From Legionella sp. 515359 (GTDB taxonomy: Bacteria; Pseudomonadota; Gammaproteobacteria; Legionellales; Legionellaceae), in assembly GCA_025941565.1 (NCBI GenBank), contig JAPCYN010000005.1, forward strand, positions 1 to 64,000: DNA of 64,000 bases, read 5' to 3'. Shown here piece by piece: positions 53,964 to 63,655 of this stretch. The notes beneath the pieces were generated by a model. It worked only from the letters and a program-made list of their open reading frames with translations. It made no database searches and was not told where the DNA came from. Position 1 is the stretch's first letter. Every line of letters starts with the position of its first letter. A program made the position numbers and the translations under genes.

Positions 53964-55865
53964 TTATCTTCTCCGAATGTTTTCGTCTAAATAGGTTAAT
54001 TGAGGAAAAATGCTTCTTAATTCATTTAAATATAAAAGCGTTGTTTCTTTAGGTAACTCCGCTTGAATTAATTGTTTCTCATAGGATTGAACTAATTTTT
54101 TTGTATCAAAATGAGCAAGATTCAGAACATTGGTCACTGTATCGCCACTCACCAAATCATTGAGTTCGAACTGCCCATCGTCAAAGAGTTTGACATCCAG
54201 TGAATTGGTATCCCCAAATAAATTATGTAAATTCCCCAATATTTCCTGATAAGCACCTACTAAGAAAAAGCCCAGTGAGTAAGGATTGTTACCATCATAT
54301 GGTGGAAGCATTAGCGTGGAGTTAACGCAAGAGCTGCCAAGATATTCTTTGATGGTGCCATCTGAATCACAGGTTAAATCCTGCAGCACACTGTGCATGG
54401 CCGGTGTTTTTGTAAGCTGTGAAATGGGTGCGATTGGAAAAATTTGGCCGATAGCCCAGGCATCAGGAATTGATTGGAAAAACGAGATATTACAGAAAAC
54501 CTTAACTGCCATTTCCTCATTGATTTTTGCCAATAAAGTTTCTTCAGCAGGATTTTCCACATTGAGGTGCTTTTTAAGTTCCATGCATATATTGGTATAG
54601 AATGCCTCTACCTTCGCTTTTTCTTGCAGGCTAATGACCCCATGCTTAAACAAAGAATGGGCTTCATTCAATGAATGTTCTGCATAGTTATAGATCTCAA
54701 TGGGTGAACTTGCGGTTATTGAATGATAGGTATCATAAATATCCCGAATCACGTGTGAGTCTTCTTCGGTAATTTCCGGAAGAGAGGGCGATTTATTAAT
54801 TATTTCGATATCACTAATATCAGAAATTAAAACCGCATGATGGGCCGTTAAAGCGCGTCCTGATTCCGAAATAATGTTGGGTTCAGGGACATTTGCTTCC
54901 TGACACAGATGTTGAATCGCAAGAAGAATATGCGTGGCGTATTCACGCAAACTGTAATTCATGGAGCATCCCTGGTTTGAATGGGTTCCTTCATAATCCA
55001 CGCTGAGTCCGCCCCCCACATCAATAGTATCTATGGGTGCGTTTAATTGCCGTAACTCGACATAGTATCGGGATACTTCTTGCATGCAATGGCGAATATC
55101 ATGAATATTGGCGATTTGGGAACCCAAGTGACAATGCATGAGCTGCAGACAATCAAGCATGTCATGCGCTTTTAATTGATTCACTAACTCGAGTACTTGT
55201 TTTGCGGTAAGGCCAAACTTGGATTTAACACCGCCTGTATGCTCCCATTTTCCTGCACTTTTAGTGATTAAGCGGATACGAACACCAAGAGCGGGCTTTA
55301 TTTTCAAGCGCGCAGATTCTTTTAAAATAATATCCAGTTCAGATATCTTCTCAATAACAATAAAGACTTTATGCCCCATTTGCTGGGCTATTAACGCAGT
55401 CCGTATATAATAACTGTCTTTATAACCATTACACACTATGGTGCTGTTTTGGTGATTACCGAGCATGCCGATTACAGCCATGAGTTCGGGTTTCGAGCCT
55501 GCTTCAAGTCCTATAGTGTGATTTGGCGATTTCAACAACTCTCTAACCACGCTCTGCTCCTGGTTTACTTTAATGGGATAAACCAGTTTGTAGTGTCCCG
55601 TATATTCATTTTCTTCTATGGCCTGAGAAAATGCTTCATAAATACGATGTACGCGGTCGTGTAAGATATCCGAACAGCGAATTAGAAGAGGTAAATGGAG
55701 TCCTGTTCTACTTGCCGCATTAACAATAGCTTGCAGTTCGACACCTGGCTTGCCTGGTGCCTTACTCATTTCGATATTCCCTTCGGTGTTAATACTGAAG
55801 TAACCTTCACCCCAGTTGTCGATGTTGTATAAATTTTCCTCAGATGGTTTGCTGATGTTCATCAT
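53964..55865 (-). CDS. speA: Biosynthetic arginine decarboxylase
   Basis: This PLP-dependent enzyme of the alanine-racemase-fold type turns arginine into agmatine. The 633-residue protein has YPIKVNQ with the PLP Lys, [22 protein letters not shown], and [12 protein letters not shown]. The size is near E. coli SpeA (658), and no signal sequence is seen. Its neighbours encode the two enzymes that use its product. Confidence 0.97.
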   Translation of the reverse strand: MMNISKPSEENLYNIDNWGEGYFSINTEGNIEMSKAPGKPGVELQAIVNAASRTGLHLPLLIRCSDILHDRVHRIYEAFSQAIEENEYTGHYKLVYPIKVNQEQSVVRELLKSPNHTIGLEAGSKPELMAVIGMLGNHQNSTIVCNGYKDSYYIRTALIAQQMGHKVFIVIEKISELDIILKESARLKIKPALGVRIRLITKSAGKWEHTGGVKSKFGLTAKQVLELVNQLKAHDMLDCLQLMHCHLGSQIANIHDIRHCMQEVSRYYVELRQLNAPIDTIDVGGGLSVDYEGTHSNQGCSMNYSLREYATHILLAIQHLCQEANVPEPNIISESGRALTAHHAVLISDISDIEIINKSPSLPEITEEDSHVIRDIYDTYHSITASSPIEIYNYAEHSLNEAHSLFKHGVISLQEKAKVEAFYTNICMELKKHLNVENPAEETLLAKINEEMAVKVFCNISFFQSIPDAWAIGQIFPIAPISQLTKTPAMHSVLQDLTCDSDGTIKEYLGSSCVNSTLMLPPYDGNNPYSLGFFLVGAYQEILGNLHNLFGDTNSLDVKLFDDGQFELNDLVSGDTVTNVLNLAHFDTKKLVQSYEKQLIQAELPKETTLLYLNELRSIFPQLTYLDENIRRR

Positions 55866-55884
55866 GTCGATATTTCCAAAGGGA

Positions 55885-56730
55885 TTAACGTGGTTTTACA
55901 AGTTCATGGTAGGTTGATGGCTCTCGCTGTTGTGCAAAAGGAAATAATCTTCCCCACAATGCGCGTTGACCAAAGTCTAGTTCTGCTACTAATACTGCGG
56001 GTTTATCGCGAGATGCTTGCGCCAAAATTTCACCCATGGGCGTACTAATAAAGCTGCTGCCATAAAATTCCAATCCATCTTCACAACCAATTCTGTTGGC
56101 CGCAATAATAAACGTATTGCTCATGATCCCCTGTGCAACCATAACTTTTTGCCACATCGGTTGTGTATCTATCTCTGGGGCTGTGGGTTCACCGCCGATT
56201 GCGGTGGGATAAACCAAAAGTTCCGCACCTTTTAAGCCATAAATTCGTGATAATTCCGGAAACCATTGATCATAGCAGGTAGGTAATCCCCATTTGTGTC
56301 CTGCAATTTGATGGACTGGATAATTGGAATCCCCGGGCTTAAAGTAATAGTTTTCATGGTATTTTTCCCCGCTGGGGATATGTTGTTTTCGGGTTATTGC
56401 AATAAGCTCTCCCTCATTACTGTACGCCACCGCAGTATTATAACCTGCTGTTTCAAACAATGAGGCGGTAATGCATACGTTATAAGCCTTTGCCATCTTG
56501 CTGACAAATTGGGCCGTGGGGCCAGTATGAATATCTTCCATAAATGGAGTGGGATCTACATCCGAACGAGTACAAAAATAAGGACTTAGTGTAAGCTCTT
56601 GCAAACAAACTACAGCAGCTCCTTGTTGTGCTGCAGTATGAATTCCAGAAGCCAGCTTATCTTGATGTTCTGTGGGGTTTTCGTGCCATTTCTCTTGTAC
56701 TAATGCGACAGTCAGTTTTTCTTGCGTCAT
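55885..56730 (-). CDS. aguB: N-carbamoylputrescine amidase
   Basis: I start at the ATG 56730 (281 residues), which has agagg upstream; the longer frame adds ten residues without such a site. This nitrilase-superfamily enzyme hydrolyses N-carbamoylputrescine to putrescine. The catalytic Glu-Lys-Cys triad is visible in LQELTLSP, GEKYHENYYF and PTCYDQWFPE. It is the first gene of the aguB-speA-aguA unit, 19 bp before speA. A third Glu in the GGEPTAPEID loop is typical of the family. Confidence 0.96.
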   Translation of the reverse strand: MTQEKLTVALVQEKWHENPTEHQDKLASGIHTAAQQGAAVVCLQELTLSPYFCTRSDVDPTPFMEDIHTGPTAQFVSKMAKAYNVCITASLFETAGYNTAVAYSNEGELIAITRKQHIPSGEKYHENYYFKPGDSNYPVHQIAGHKWGLPTCYDQWFPELSRIYGLKGAELLVYPTAIGGEPTAPEIDTQPMWQKVMVAQGIMSNTFIIAANRIGCEDGLEFYGSSFISTPMGEILAQASRDKPAVLVAELDFGQRALWGRLFPFAQQREPSTYHELVKPR

Positions 56731-56795
56731 TAACTTACCTCTCTTGAAATTAAGGGTCAAAAAAAAGTACCCTTACTTTGTAAGGGCATATGTAT

Positions 56796-57785
56796 TTATA
56801 TCCGAGTGCTGGTGAATGAATCGCAGAGTGTGCTTTCATCATCTTCGTCCTCTTCGTTAGAGTGTTCTTTTACATCTTCAGCATCACTGCTTGATTTAAG
56901 TTTTTCCGAAGTCAGTGATTTGATGCTCAGCGGAGGGGTTGGCGAACGATTAAATAAGCCATGTGGATTAGTGGATTGAGCTCCCTTTTCCTTTTGCACC
57001 GTGCTTTCTTTTATACTCAAAGAATCAGCAATGAGTTTGAACGGATTGGTTTCATCAAATACTTCGGTGTGCAACAAATCCAAGTGACGTTTGATTGCTG
57101 CTCGCGCATCAGACTCCAAAGCACCTAATTTTTCTCCGATTGTTTCTTCATGTCCTTTTAATAAGGTACGAAACATATCAACGAACATCTTACAGGTATC
57201 TTTGTTGTAATCGCGACTTGTAAAAAATTTCTCGGGATTGTCTCCTAATAACAATCGTTCAATGTTCCGACGAAGCATAAATGCAAGTTGAGTTTTTTCT
57301 GCGAGAATATACTTGGGGAAGGCGGTACTTATATTGTGAGCTACTTGACTGCGCTCATGTTCTGGGACGCACAAGGCTAATCGCTCTGCGATTGCGGGCT
57401 CATTACTTTCCAATCCTTGCTGGGTTAGGGCGTTAAAACGATGGAAGGGGCCAGGATTAAATTCCTTTCCTAAAAATAAAGCGTGCGGTGTTTTATTTCG
57501 AAGATCGAGTAATGATGCGATACGTTGTCTGACTTGGTATGCTTCACTGAGTACCGAGTGGAATGTATCCTCACTTTGAGCCTGGTTGCCTAATGCTTTA
57601 ATATAATGGCTGTATTGTTTGAATTTTGCTTCGGGGCAGGCAGCAATAATCTTGGTAGCAAGAGCGACTTGTTCTTTATCGCTTAATGTATTGAGTGCTT
57701 CAGCATGCTTTGCCAATGCGTCGCCATCGCTCAGTTTTTCATAGGGATTGTCTAATGCAATTAGATCGATACGAGAAAATGCCAT
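56796..57785 (-). CDS. 329-residue effector candidate at the RavA position
   Basis: The protein is soluble and helical over about 260 residues, then has a low-complexity tail rich in Ser, Glu and Asp (HSNEEDEDDEST) close to the C-terminus. Acidic clusters of this kind (E-block) favour Dot/Icm secretion in Legionella. I recognise no enzymatic motif. In L. pneumophila the gene between the putrescine enzymes and hfq is lpg0008, the effector RavA, so this is probably its positional homologue; I recall the order and did not align them. A strong aaggagg site lies 5 bp before the ATG. Confidence 0.6.
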   Translation of the reverse strand: MAFSRIDLIALDNPYEKLSDGDALAKHAEALNTLSDKEQVALATKIIAACPEAKFKQYSHYIKALGNQAQSEDTFHSVLSEAYQVRQRIASLLDLRNKTPHALFLGKEFNPGPFHRFNALTQQGLESNEPAIAERLALCVPEHERSQVAHNISTAFPKYILAEKTQLAFMLRRNIERLLLGDNPEKFFTSRDYNKDTCKMFVDMFRTLLKGHEETIGEKLGALESDARAAIKRHLDLLHTEVFDETNPFKLIADSLSIKESTVQKEKGAQSTNPHGLFNRSPTPPLSIKSLTSEKLKSSSDAEDVKEHSNEEDEDDESTLCDSFTSTRI

Positions 57786-58066
57786 TTAATCCTCCTTAAA
57801 ATTTAAAGATGAGAAAGTGTAATGAACAATTATACAAAGGAGCTACTCCAGCCAAAATAATAAATGTTATCTCCTTTGCTCTCTTCCGGCATAAGTCCAG
57901 CCGAAATTCCTTTTTTGCAGATTTTAGAGTTAAATTTGCAAACTATAGTAACGGATAAAAATCGAACTGTCATGAAATTAATCTAAAGTTTTACGAAAAA
58001 ATGTCGAATAAGTGATCAGATGCATGTTTTGCCTTTTAAAAATACAATAACAACAAGGAGTGGGCA

Positions 58067-58324
58067 ATGTCTAAGACTCATTTATTGCAAGATCCCTTTT
58101 TAAATGAATTACGTAAAGAAAAGGTGCCGGTATCCATTTTTTTGGTCAATGGAATCAAATTACACGGTATTGTGGATTCTTTTGATCAATATGTGGTCAT
58201 GCTGAAAAATTCGATTACACAAATGGTTTATAAGCATGCCATTTCTACCGTTGTTCCTTCACGTGCAATTAAAATGCCTGTTGAAGATGAAACTGGTGGA
58301 AGCGAAGGAACTGTGGCAGACTAG
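58067..58324 (+). CDS. hfq: RNA chaperone Hfq
   Basis: This 85-residue Sm-like protein forms a hexamer that pairs small RNAs with mRNAs. It opens with [20 protein letters not shown] and has Sm1 ([12 protein letters not shown]) and Sm2 ([12 protein letters not shown]). The tail is short and acidic, as in Legionella. aaggag lies 8 bp before the ATG. hflX follows, the conserved hfq-hflX pairing. Confidence 0.98.
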   Translation: MSKTHLLQDPFLNELRKEKVPVSIFLVNGIKLHGIVDSFDQYVVMLKNSITQMVYKHAISTVVPSRAIKMPVEDETGGSEGTVAD

Positions 58325-58400
58325 GAAAAATTGAGTATACCCTTATAGGTTGAGCCTTAGCTTAACCTGATTCTGTGATGCAACGAGACATGACTTATCA

Positions 58401-58430
58401 TTCCGGTGAACAATAAAGTGTTCACCGGGA
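58401..58430. terminator. Hairpin between hfq and hflX
   Basis: ttccggtgaaca and tgttcaccggga pair over 12 bp (one G-U) around ataaag. No U-tract follows, so it may attenuate rather than terminate read-through from hfq into hflX. Confidence 0.5.
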
Positions 58431-58508
58431 GCATGATGGATCTTTCAGGGCGGCAATTTGCTGCCTACTCTCTGGTTACGGATTCAGTTTTTTTCGGAGA
58501 ATCGGTTC

Positions 58509-59762
58509 GTGTTTGAACGTCCTCAAGGTGGTGAGCGAGCGGTATTGGTGCAACTGGCACTGCCGGGAGTTGATGCAGATAAAGCATTGCAAGAATTTGA
58601 AGAATTAGCTCTTTCAGCAAATGCGGAAATATTGGATTGTGTTTTAGGTACTCGAGCAACTCCTGATGCCAAGTATTATCTGGGTAAAGGTAAAGCGGAA
58701 GAAATTGCGCAATTGGTTAAAGCGCTCGAGGCAGAACTGGTTTTGGTCAACCATGAATTATCCCCATCTCAAGAGCGCAATTTAGAACGTTTATTTGAAT
58801 GTCGTGTCGTTGATAGAAGCGGCTTGATTCTCGATATTTTTGCACAACGAGCGCGAACTTTCGAGGGGAAGTTGCAAGTTGAGTTGGCTCAATTGCAGCA
58901 TTTATCAACGCGCCTAATCCGCGGGTGGACCCATTTGGAGCGGCAAAAAGGGGGGATTGGGTTGCGAGGCCCCGGTGAAACCCAATTAGAAACAGACCGT
59001 CGTTTATTGCGAGAACGCATTAAATACATTAATAAACGTTTGGAAAAAGTACGGAGCAGTCGTGATCAAAACCGACAGGCTCGACGGAAGGCTTCTTTGC
59101 TCACCGTGTCTTTAGTGGGCTATACCAATGCAGGTAAATCCACTTTATTCAATGCATTGACTGGTGAGAGCATTTATGTGGCAGATCAGTTGTTTGCTAC
59201 TTTGGATCCCACCATGCGCCAACTGAATTTACCGGGTTCTTCTTCGGTGATTTTAACCGATACAGTAGGATTCATTCGTGATTTACCTCATCAATTGGTA
59301 GAGGCATTTCGTGCGACATTGGAAGAGACACAACAAGCGGATTTATTGCTGCATGTGATTGATATTTCTGATGCCCATTGGCGGGACAACGTATTTTCAG
59401 TTCAACAAGTATTGGATGAGTTGGGCGTGCATGATATTCCTATCATTCAGGTGTTTAATAAAATTGATTTAAAAGAAGAGTGGGAACCCAAGATTGATTA
59501 TCAGGAAGGGAAATGTAAGGTATGGATTTCCGCGGCTTCAAATTTGGGGTTGGACTTACTCAAAGAAGCAATTAGCACTCAATTGCATGGAGCCGTTCTT
59601 ATTGAAAATGTTGTCCTTAAGGCAAGCCAGGCAAAATTACGTGCCCAACTGTATGAATTGGGCGCAGTTTTAAGTGAATCGCATAATGAAGACGGTGATT
59701 GGTTGCTGAAGATTCGCATTACTCAAGCACAAAAACAACGTTTATTTGCGGAGAATTCCTGA
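58509..59762 (+). CDS. hflX: Ribosome-associated GTPase HflX
   Basis: I select the GTG at 58509 (417 residues) because cggaga lies 8 bp upstream and MFERPQGGERAVLVQL is the usual start; an upstream ATG at 58458 adds 17 residues. The N-terminal domain with GKGKAEEIAQ and the HflX segment GPGETQLETDRR precede a G domain with GYTNAGKSTLFNAL, DTVGFI and NKID. HflX splits stalled 70S ribosomes under stress. It is located right after hfq, as in E. coli. Confidence 0.96.
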   Translation: MFERPQGGERAVLVQLALPGVDADKALQEFEELALSANAEILDCVLGTRATPDAKYYLGKGKAEEIAQLVKALEAELVLVNHELSPSQERNLERLFECRVVDRSGLILDIFAQRARTFEGKLQVELAQLQHLSTRLIRGWTHLERQKGGIGLRGPGETQLETDRRLLRERIKYINKRLEKVRSSRDQNRQARRKASLLTVSLVGYTNAGKSTLFNALTGESIYVADQLFATLDPTMRQLNLPGSSSVILTDTVGFIRDLPHQLVEAFRATLEETQQADLLLHVIDISDAHWRDNVFSVQQVLDELGVHDIPIIQVFNKIDLKEEWEPKIDYQEGKCKVWISAASNLGLDLLKEAISTQLHGAVLIENVVLKASQAKLRAQLYELGAVLSESHNEDGDWLLKIRITQAQKQRLFAENS

Positions 59763-59814
59763 TTTTTTGTTTTGGTCATCGGGCCATCCGTTGGGGAGCA
59801 CGGGTTTCTATAAT

Positions 59815-60276
59815 TTATGCTTTTTCTATCTCCATATCCAAGGTTTTCAGATCTTGACCGCCATACAGAGCATTAACAAGTTCTCCTTTGGGATTAATCA
59901 CAAAGGTTACAGGTACCCCAATAATGTCACCCAATCCTAATGCAAGCGCTGGATCTGTGGCGAGCGAGGGATACATAATATTGAATTTTTGAATGAGTCT
60001 TTTTTGTTTATGTACCGGTAGGCCATCGTAATTTACTGCGAATAATACGACAGGATCTTTTTCGTGTTTTTGATAGAAACGATTTAACTCTGGAATTTCG
60101 TCAATACAAGTTTTACACCAGCCCGCCCAGTAATTAATAAGTACCCATTTCCCTTTCAGAGATGAAAAAGAAACCGCATTGCCTTGAATGTCTTTAAGCA
60201 GAACATCTGCCTGACTCATGGATGCAGTGGACATTAAAATCAATGCGGCAAATAAGGTTTTTATTTTCGAGTTCAT
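59815..60276 (-). CDS. TlpA-like periplasmic thioredoxin
   Basis: I start at the ATG 60276 (153 residues), which begins a signal peptide MNSKIKTLFAALILMSTASMSQA cleaved near 23. The mature part is a thioredoxin fold with the redox motif WCKTC (Cys54, Cys57), a cis-Pro block GVPVTFVINPKG and ENxx elements of the TlpA/ResA class. It probably reduces or shuffles disulfides in the periplasm; the partner is unknown. It is convergent with hflX and divergent from tdk. Confidence 0.88.
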   Translation of the reverse strand: MNSKIKTLFAALILMSTASMSQADVLLKDIQGNAVSFSSLKGKWVLINYWAGWCKTCIDEIPELNRFYQKHEKDPVVLFAVNYDGLPVHKQKRLIQKFNIMYPSLATDPALALGLGDIIGVPVTFVINPKGELVNALYGGQDLKTLDMEIEKA

Positions 60277-60464
60277 AGTTATCTCATGCAATATTCACAG
60301 GCACTATTCTATTGTAAGTGCTCATAGGGAAAAATATTTTTTGTACTATACCAAAAAATGCGCTTAAGATCGCTTGGACTTCATGAATTAGATCAATCAA
60401 TATGTAGACCATGGGTGAGTGATTTCGGTATGATGACGGTATTTCAAAACAGACTGAAGTTCGC

Positions 60465-61079
60465 ATGGCAAAACTCTATTTCTATTTTGCAGCAATGAAT
60501 GCAGGGAAAAGCACCGTTCTCTTGCAATCAAGTTATAATTATCGTGAGCGCGGCATGCATACTTTATTGTTTACACCGGCAATAGATAATCGTTATCAAC
60601 ATGGTGTTGTCCATTCACGTATTGGATTATCTGAACACGCCTTGATTTTTAATCAAGATGACGACCTGTACAAGCAGGTCTTGGCGCAGGAAAAAAAATA
60701 CGCGTGTGTTTTGATTGATGAAGCGCAATTTTTAACGAAGGCACAAGTTCATCAATTAACGGAAATTACCGATCAATTGGATATTCCTGTTCTTGCTTAT
60801 GGGTTACGTACGGATTTTCGCGGTGAATTATTTGAGGGGAGTCAATATCTTTTGGCTTGGGCGGATGAGTTGATTGAACTCAAAACCATCTGCCACTGCG
60901 GACGTAAAGCGACCATGATCTTACGACTAAATGCCCAGGGTGATGTCATCAGCGAAGGGGAGCAAGTCGTTATTGGTGGTAATGATATGTATTCATCGAC
61001 CTGTCGCAAACATTTTAAGCAAAGAGAACCAGGAGTCACGTCAGCTGTAAAAGAATTATCAGTAGAAGATTCTTTTTGA
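60465..61079 (+). CDS. tdk: Thymidine kinase (type II)
   Basis: This salvage enzyme phosphorylates thymidine with ATP. The 204-residue protein has the P-loop AAMNAGKST, the DEAQFL motif with the catalytic Glu, the [16 protein letters not shown] lasso region, and zinc-ligand Cys residues (CHCGRKA and CRKHF). Length and motifs match E. coli Tdk. Confidence 0.97.
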   Translation: MAKLYFYFAAMNAGKSTVLLQSSYNYRERGMHTLLFTPAIDNRYQHGVVHSRIGLSEHALIFNQDDDLYKQVLAQEKKYACVLIDEAQFLTKAQVHQLTEITDQLDIPVLAYGLRTDFRGELFEGSQYLLAWADELIELKTICHCGRKATMILRLNAQGDVISEGEQVVIGGNDMYSSTCRKHFKQREPGVTSAVKELSVEDSF

Positions 61080-61191
61080 CCTGGGTTAAATGCCTCTCTT
61101 TTTTATTACATGGTGCGTTGTTATAACGGTTCGTATACGGTGTGGAACACGTAGGATAATTTCTGGTTGACTCCTCTATCAGCTCTAATCT

Positions 61192-61220
61192 TTTAGCTGC
61201 CAAACTTACTGGCAGCTAAA
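61192..61220. terminator. Bidirectional terminator hairpin
   Basis: tttagctgcca and tggcagctaaa form a perfect 11-bp stem around aacttac, between convergent tdk and the ART-like gene; gaagggatttttg follows on the plus strand. Confidence 0.65.
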
Positions 61221-61241
61221 GAAGGGATTTTTGTCTTAGGG

Positions 61242-62360
61242 TTAAAACTTATGTTCCATGCGCTCAATTGGGCTGACTAACTCTTTTAAGGGATTTGCTT
61301 CTATCAGATGAATTGCATATTGAAGGAGCGCTGGAGAGGCAACAGGAATATCCTTGGGAACACTCTGCAATATCATGGTTTTGCCAGCTGTCGTATATTT
61401 TTCCATAACCTCTTGATATTCAGGTGAACTCATCAGAAAAACAGCATCAGCAAGCGTTAAAACTCGATGCTCCCCTACAACCAATCCTAATTCCTGGGCC
61501 CGTTTATTCATTGTATCGAATCGTTTGTGAAACGCAGATCCTTCGGCGGTGGTTGTTGATGCAATCTCTATCGACATGATTCTTTTACGAAAGAATGGAT
61601 TCACAATGGTTGTCGCATCAACGGTATCTGCTTTCGTAAAGCCACTCAAAATACGTCCTGCACCCTTCACCAGCACTATGCTATGAAGATCTAAATCAAA
61701 TTTGGGGCGCCAGTCATCTTTTTTTGTCGCGCCCAAGACAACTGTTGTTTCATTATTCCCATGTGCAAGATCAAATATATTCTCACCGCGAGTGTATTCA
61801 CCAGGCGCCTGCTGTGCATTGAGAATACTTTGATAATATTGGAACTGCTCCACATCGACATGGCGTGCGGTTTGAGGGCGAATATAGACTGCGGGTAAGC
61901 CCATCGATGCAATGGCTCCTTTCGCCGTGATGAGTTGAAATCCTACCATGTATTCTTTAACGGTGTAGGGGTCGGGGGAAGTTGAAAGCAGTACACAACT
62001 TTGAGGTTTATGAATGAATTCGGCAATGTCTAAAGAAAAAGGTCTTTTAGTATATGTTCCATCGCCAAATTTTCCATGCATTGCAATACTTTCTACTTCT
62101 TTTAAGCCTGCCATCCCGCGATGAACAAAGTCCTCTTCTTTGGGTAAGCTTTCAAGAATGTGATGCAAATCCAATCGTTCCTTTTTAACCGATATACGAT
62201 GATGTTCTTTGCTGTGTTCCTGAAGATATTCAAGCTCTTTCTGGCGAAGATCGCCACTAAAAAACGTCCCTAATCTACTGCTGTGAAATGAAGGATTTAC
62301 ATTATATAAAACCTGAAGACCTAATGGACTCACACGAAGTTGTCGTACTTTGCTCAACAT
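61242..62360 (-). CDS. Putative ADP-ribosyltransferase-fold protein at the CegC1 position, effector candidate
   Basis: I start at ATG 62360 (372 residues) because ggagg lies 8 bp upstream; the TTG at 62396 adds 12 residues. The layout is that of an R-S-E-type ADP-ribosyltransferase. VHRGM at about 79-83 resembles the conserved Y/H-R-G. LLSTSPDPYTVKEYM (124-138) resembles the STS motif with the following helix. NNETTVVLG (202-210) is where the E-x-E motif should be, but the second position reads Thr after Glu204, so the catalytic Glu may be missing or displaced. The order, the spacing and the STS block are strong; the fold is not proved. By gene order it is the counterpart of L. pneumophila CegC1 (lpg0012), a Dot/Icm substrate, as I recall. 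No signal peptide is present. Confidence 0.5.
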   Translation of the reverse strand: MLSKVRQLRVSPLGLQVLYNVNPSFHSSRLGTFFSGDLRQKELEYLQEHSKEHHRISVKKERLDLHHILESLPKEEDFVHRGMAGLKEVESIAMHGKFGDGTYTKRPFSLDIAEFIHKPQSCVLLSTSPDPYTVKEYMVGFQLITAKGAIASMGLPAVYIRPQTARHVDVEQFQYYQSILNAQQAPGEYTRGENIFDLAHGNNETTVVLGATKKDDWRPKFDLDLHSIVLVKGAGRILSGFTKADTVDATTIVNPFFRKRIMSIEIASTTTAEGSAFHKRFDTMNKRAQELGLVVGEHRVLTLADAVFLMSSPEYQEVMEKYTTAGKTMILQSVPKDIPVASPALLQYAIHLIEANPLKELVSPIERMEHKF

Positions 62361-62827
62361 AATTTGGGCCTCCGGATGGTTTTTGGGCAAGAGCAATTTT
62401 TTAATCGAATCGCTTTTTTTTTAAGCATAGCACAAGGAAATTTTTGTACAAATAATGGGCGGTGTCCGTTGCTTTATGTTCCGAAGAAAATTAGGGGGGA
62501 TGGCGTTCTCGTGAAGCGAAAAGTGATGTGTGGGATAATTTGAAGATCTTGAAATCAAATTGTAGTCCAGAGAATTCTGACTCAGGCTTTCTACTTGCTG
62601 TACTAAAACTCTTAAGAGCATAAACGTGAGGCGTAGCGGGACTTCCATCGTCTTCGCAAAATTGTTAAAAATACCTTGGTGTCTAACGCCAGGAGCATGT
62701 TCTCCAATAATGGTGATGGTTTATCATTTAGACTTAATTTTAACATCTATATCGGATGACGGATTTTGGACTATGCTATATAGCAAATGGAAATTAAAGT
62801 TTTCGTTAGCAAACATGGAGTGCATTC
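62361..62827. other. 467-bp intergenic region, no gene seen
   Basis: Between the divergent ART-like gene and the pirin gene. Short plus-strand open frames here start inside a neighbour's leader and look non-coding. It must hold two promoters. I see no repeat or RNA structure I can support. Confidence 0.5.
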
Positions 62828-63655
62828 ATGAGCGAAATTAAAGTAGAGCGATTAATCAAAGGTATCCTGGTACGAGAAGGTGCTGGGGTGAAGTTACATC
62901 GCTACATTGGGATCGAGAGGAGCAATGATTTTGAGCCTTTTCTTTTACTCGATTATTTCAATAGCGCTGATCCTTTAGATTATATGGCGGGTTTTCCTCC
63001 TCATCCACATCGGGGTTTTGAGACCATTACTTATTTGCTCGACGGCAGTATTACTCATGAAGACAATAAAGGACATAAGGGAGTTATTGCGGCTGGAGAT
63101 GTTCAATGGATGACTGCTGGGAGAGGAATTATTCATTCGGAAATGCCCTCAGCCAATGGCAGGTTACATGGCTTGCAGTTGTGGTTAAATTTACCTGCCG
63201 TAGAAAAAATGCGTGCGCCACGTTATCAAGAAATGCACAGTACCCAATTGCCGATGGAAACAAATGACTCCGGCGCTCAAATTAAAGTCATTGCAGGTAC
63301 AACTGATAAAGGAACCCATTCGCCAATCACCGGCATCGCCACCCAGCCTTTATTGTTTGATATTATTTTACCTCCTGGCGCCAGTATGCAACAACATATT
63401 CCCAATGATTATCAAGCAATTCTTCTGGTCATTTCTGGAACGGTGCGTATAGGCGAACAATTGGTGCAACACGATACCTTGGCAAAACTGGGGACTGGAG
63501 ATGTTTTATTTTTAAAAGGTGAGACTGCAAGTCAATGCATTATGATTGCTGCTGCCCGACTGCATGAGCCTATTACTCGTCATGGGCCTTTTGTAATGAA
63601 TACTCAGGAAGAAATAATCCTAGCTCTGGATGATTTTCGCAGTGGCAGATTCTAA
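62828..63655 (+). CDS. Pirin family protein
   Basis: This bicupin of 275 residues has the metal-binding set of the N-terminal pirin cupin: His59, His61, His103 and Glu105 in FPPHPHRGFETI and AGRGIIHSEMP, matching human pirin His56, His58, His101 and Glu103. Many bacterial pirins have quercetinase activity or bind a metabolic enzyme; the role here is unknown. A ggag site precedes the ATG by 7 bp. A C-terminal cupin half completes the fold. Confidence 0.93.
   Translation: MSEIKVERLIKGILVREGAGVKLHRYIGIERSNDFEPFLLLDYFNSADPLDYMAGFPPHPHRGFETITYLLDGSITHEDNKGHKGVIAAGDVQWMTAGRGIIHSEMPSANGRLHGLQLWLNLPAVEKMRAPRYQEMHSTQLPMETNDSGAQIKVIAGTTDKGTHSPITGIATQPLLFDIILPPGASMQQHIPNDYQAILLVISGTVRIGEQLVQHDTLAKLGTGDVLFLKGETASQCIMIAAARLHEPITRHGPFVMNTQEEIILALDDFRSGRF

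Noticed and set aside
62626-62841. Plus-strand 71-codon frame before the pirin gene
   Set aside because: It runs into the pirin start in another frame and looks non-coding.
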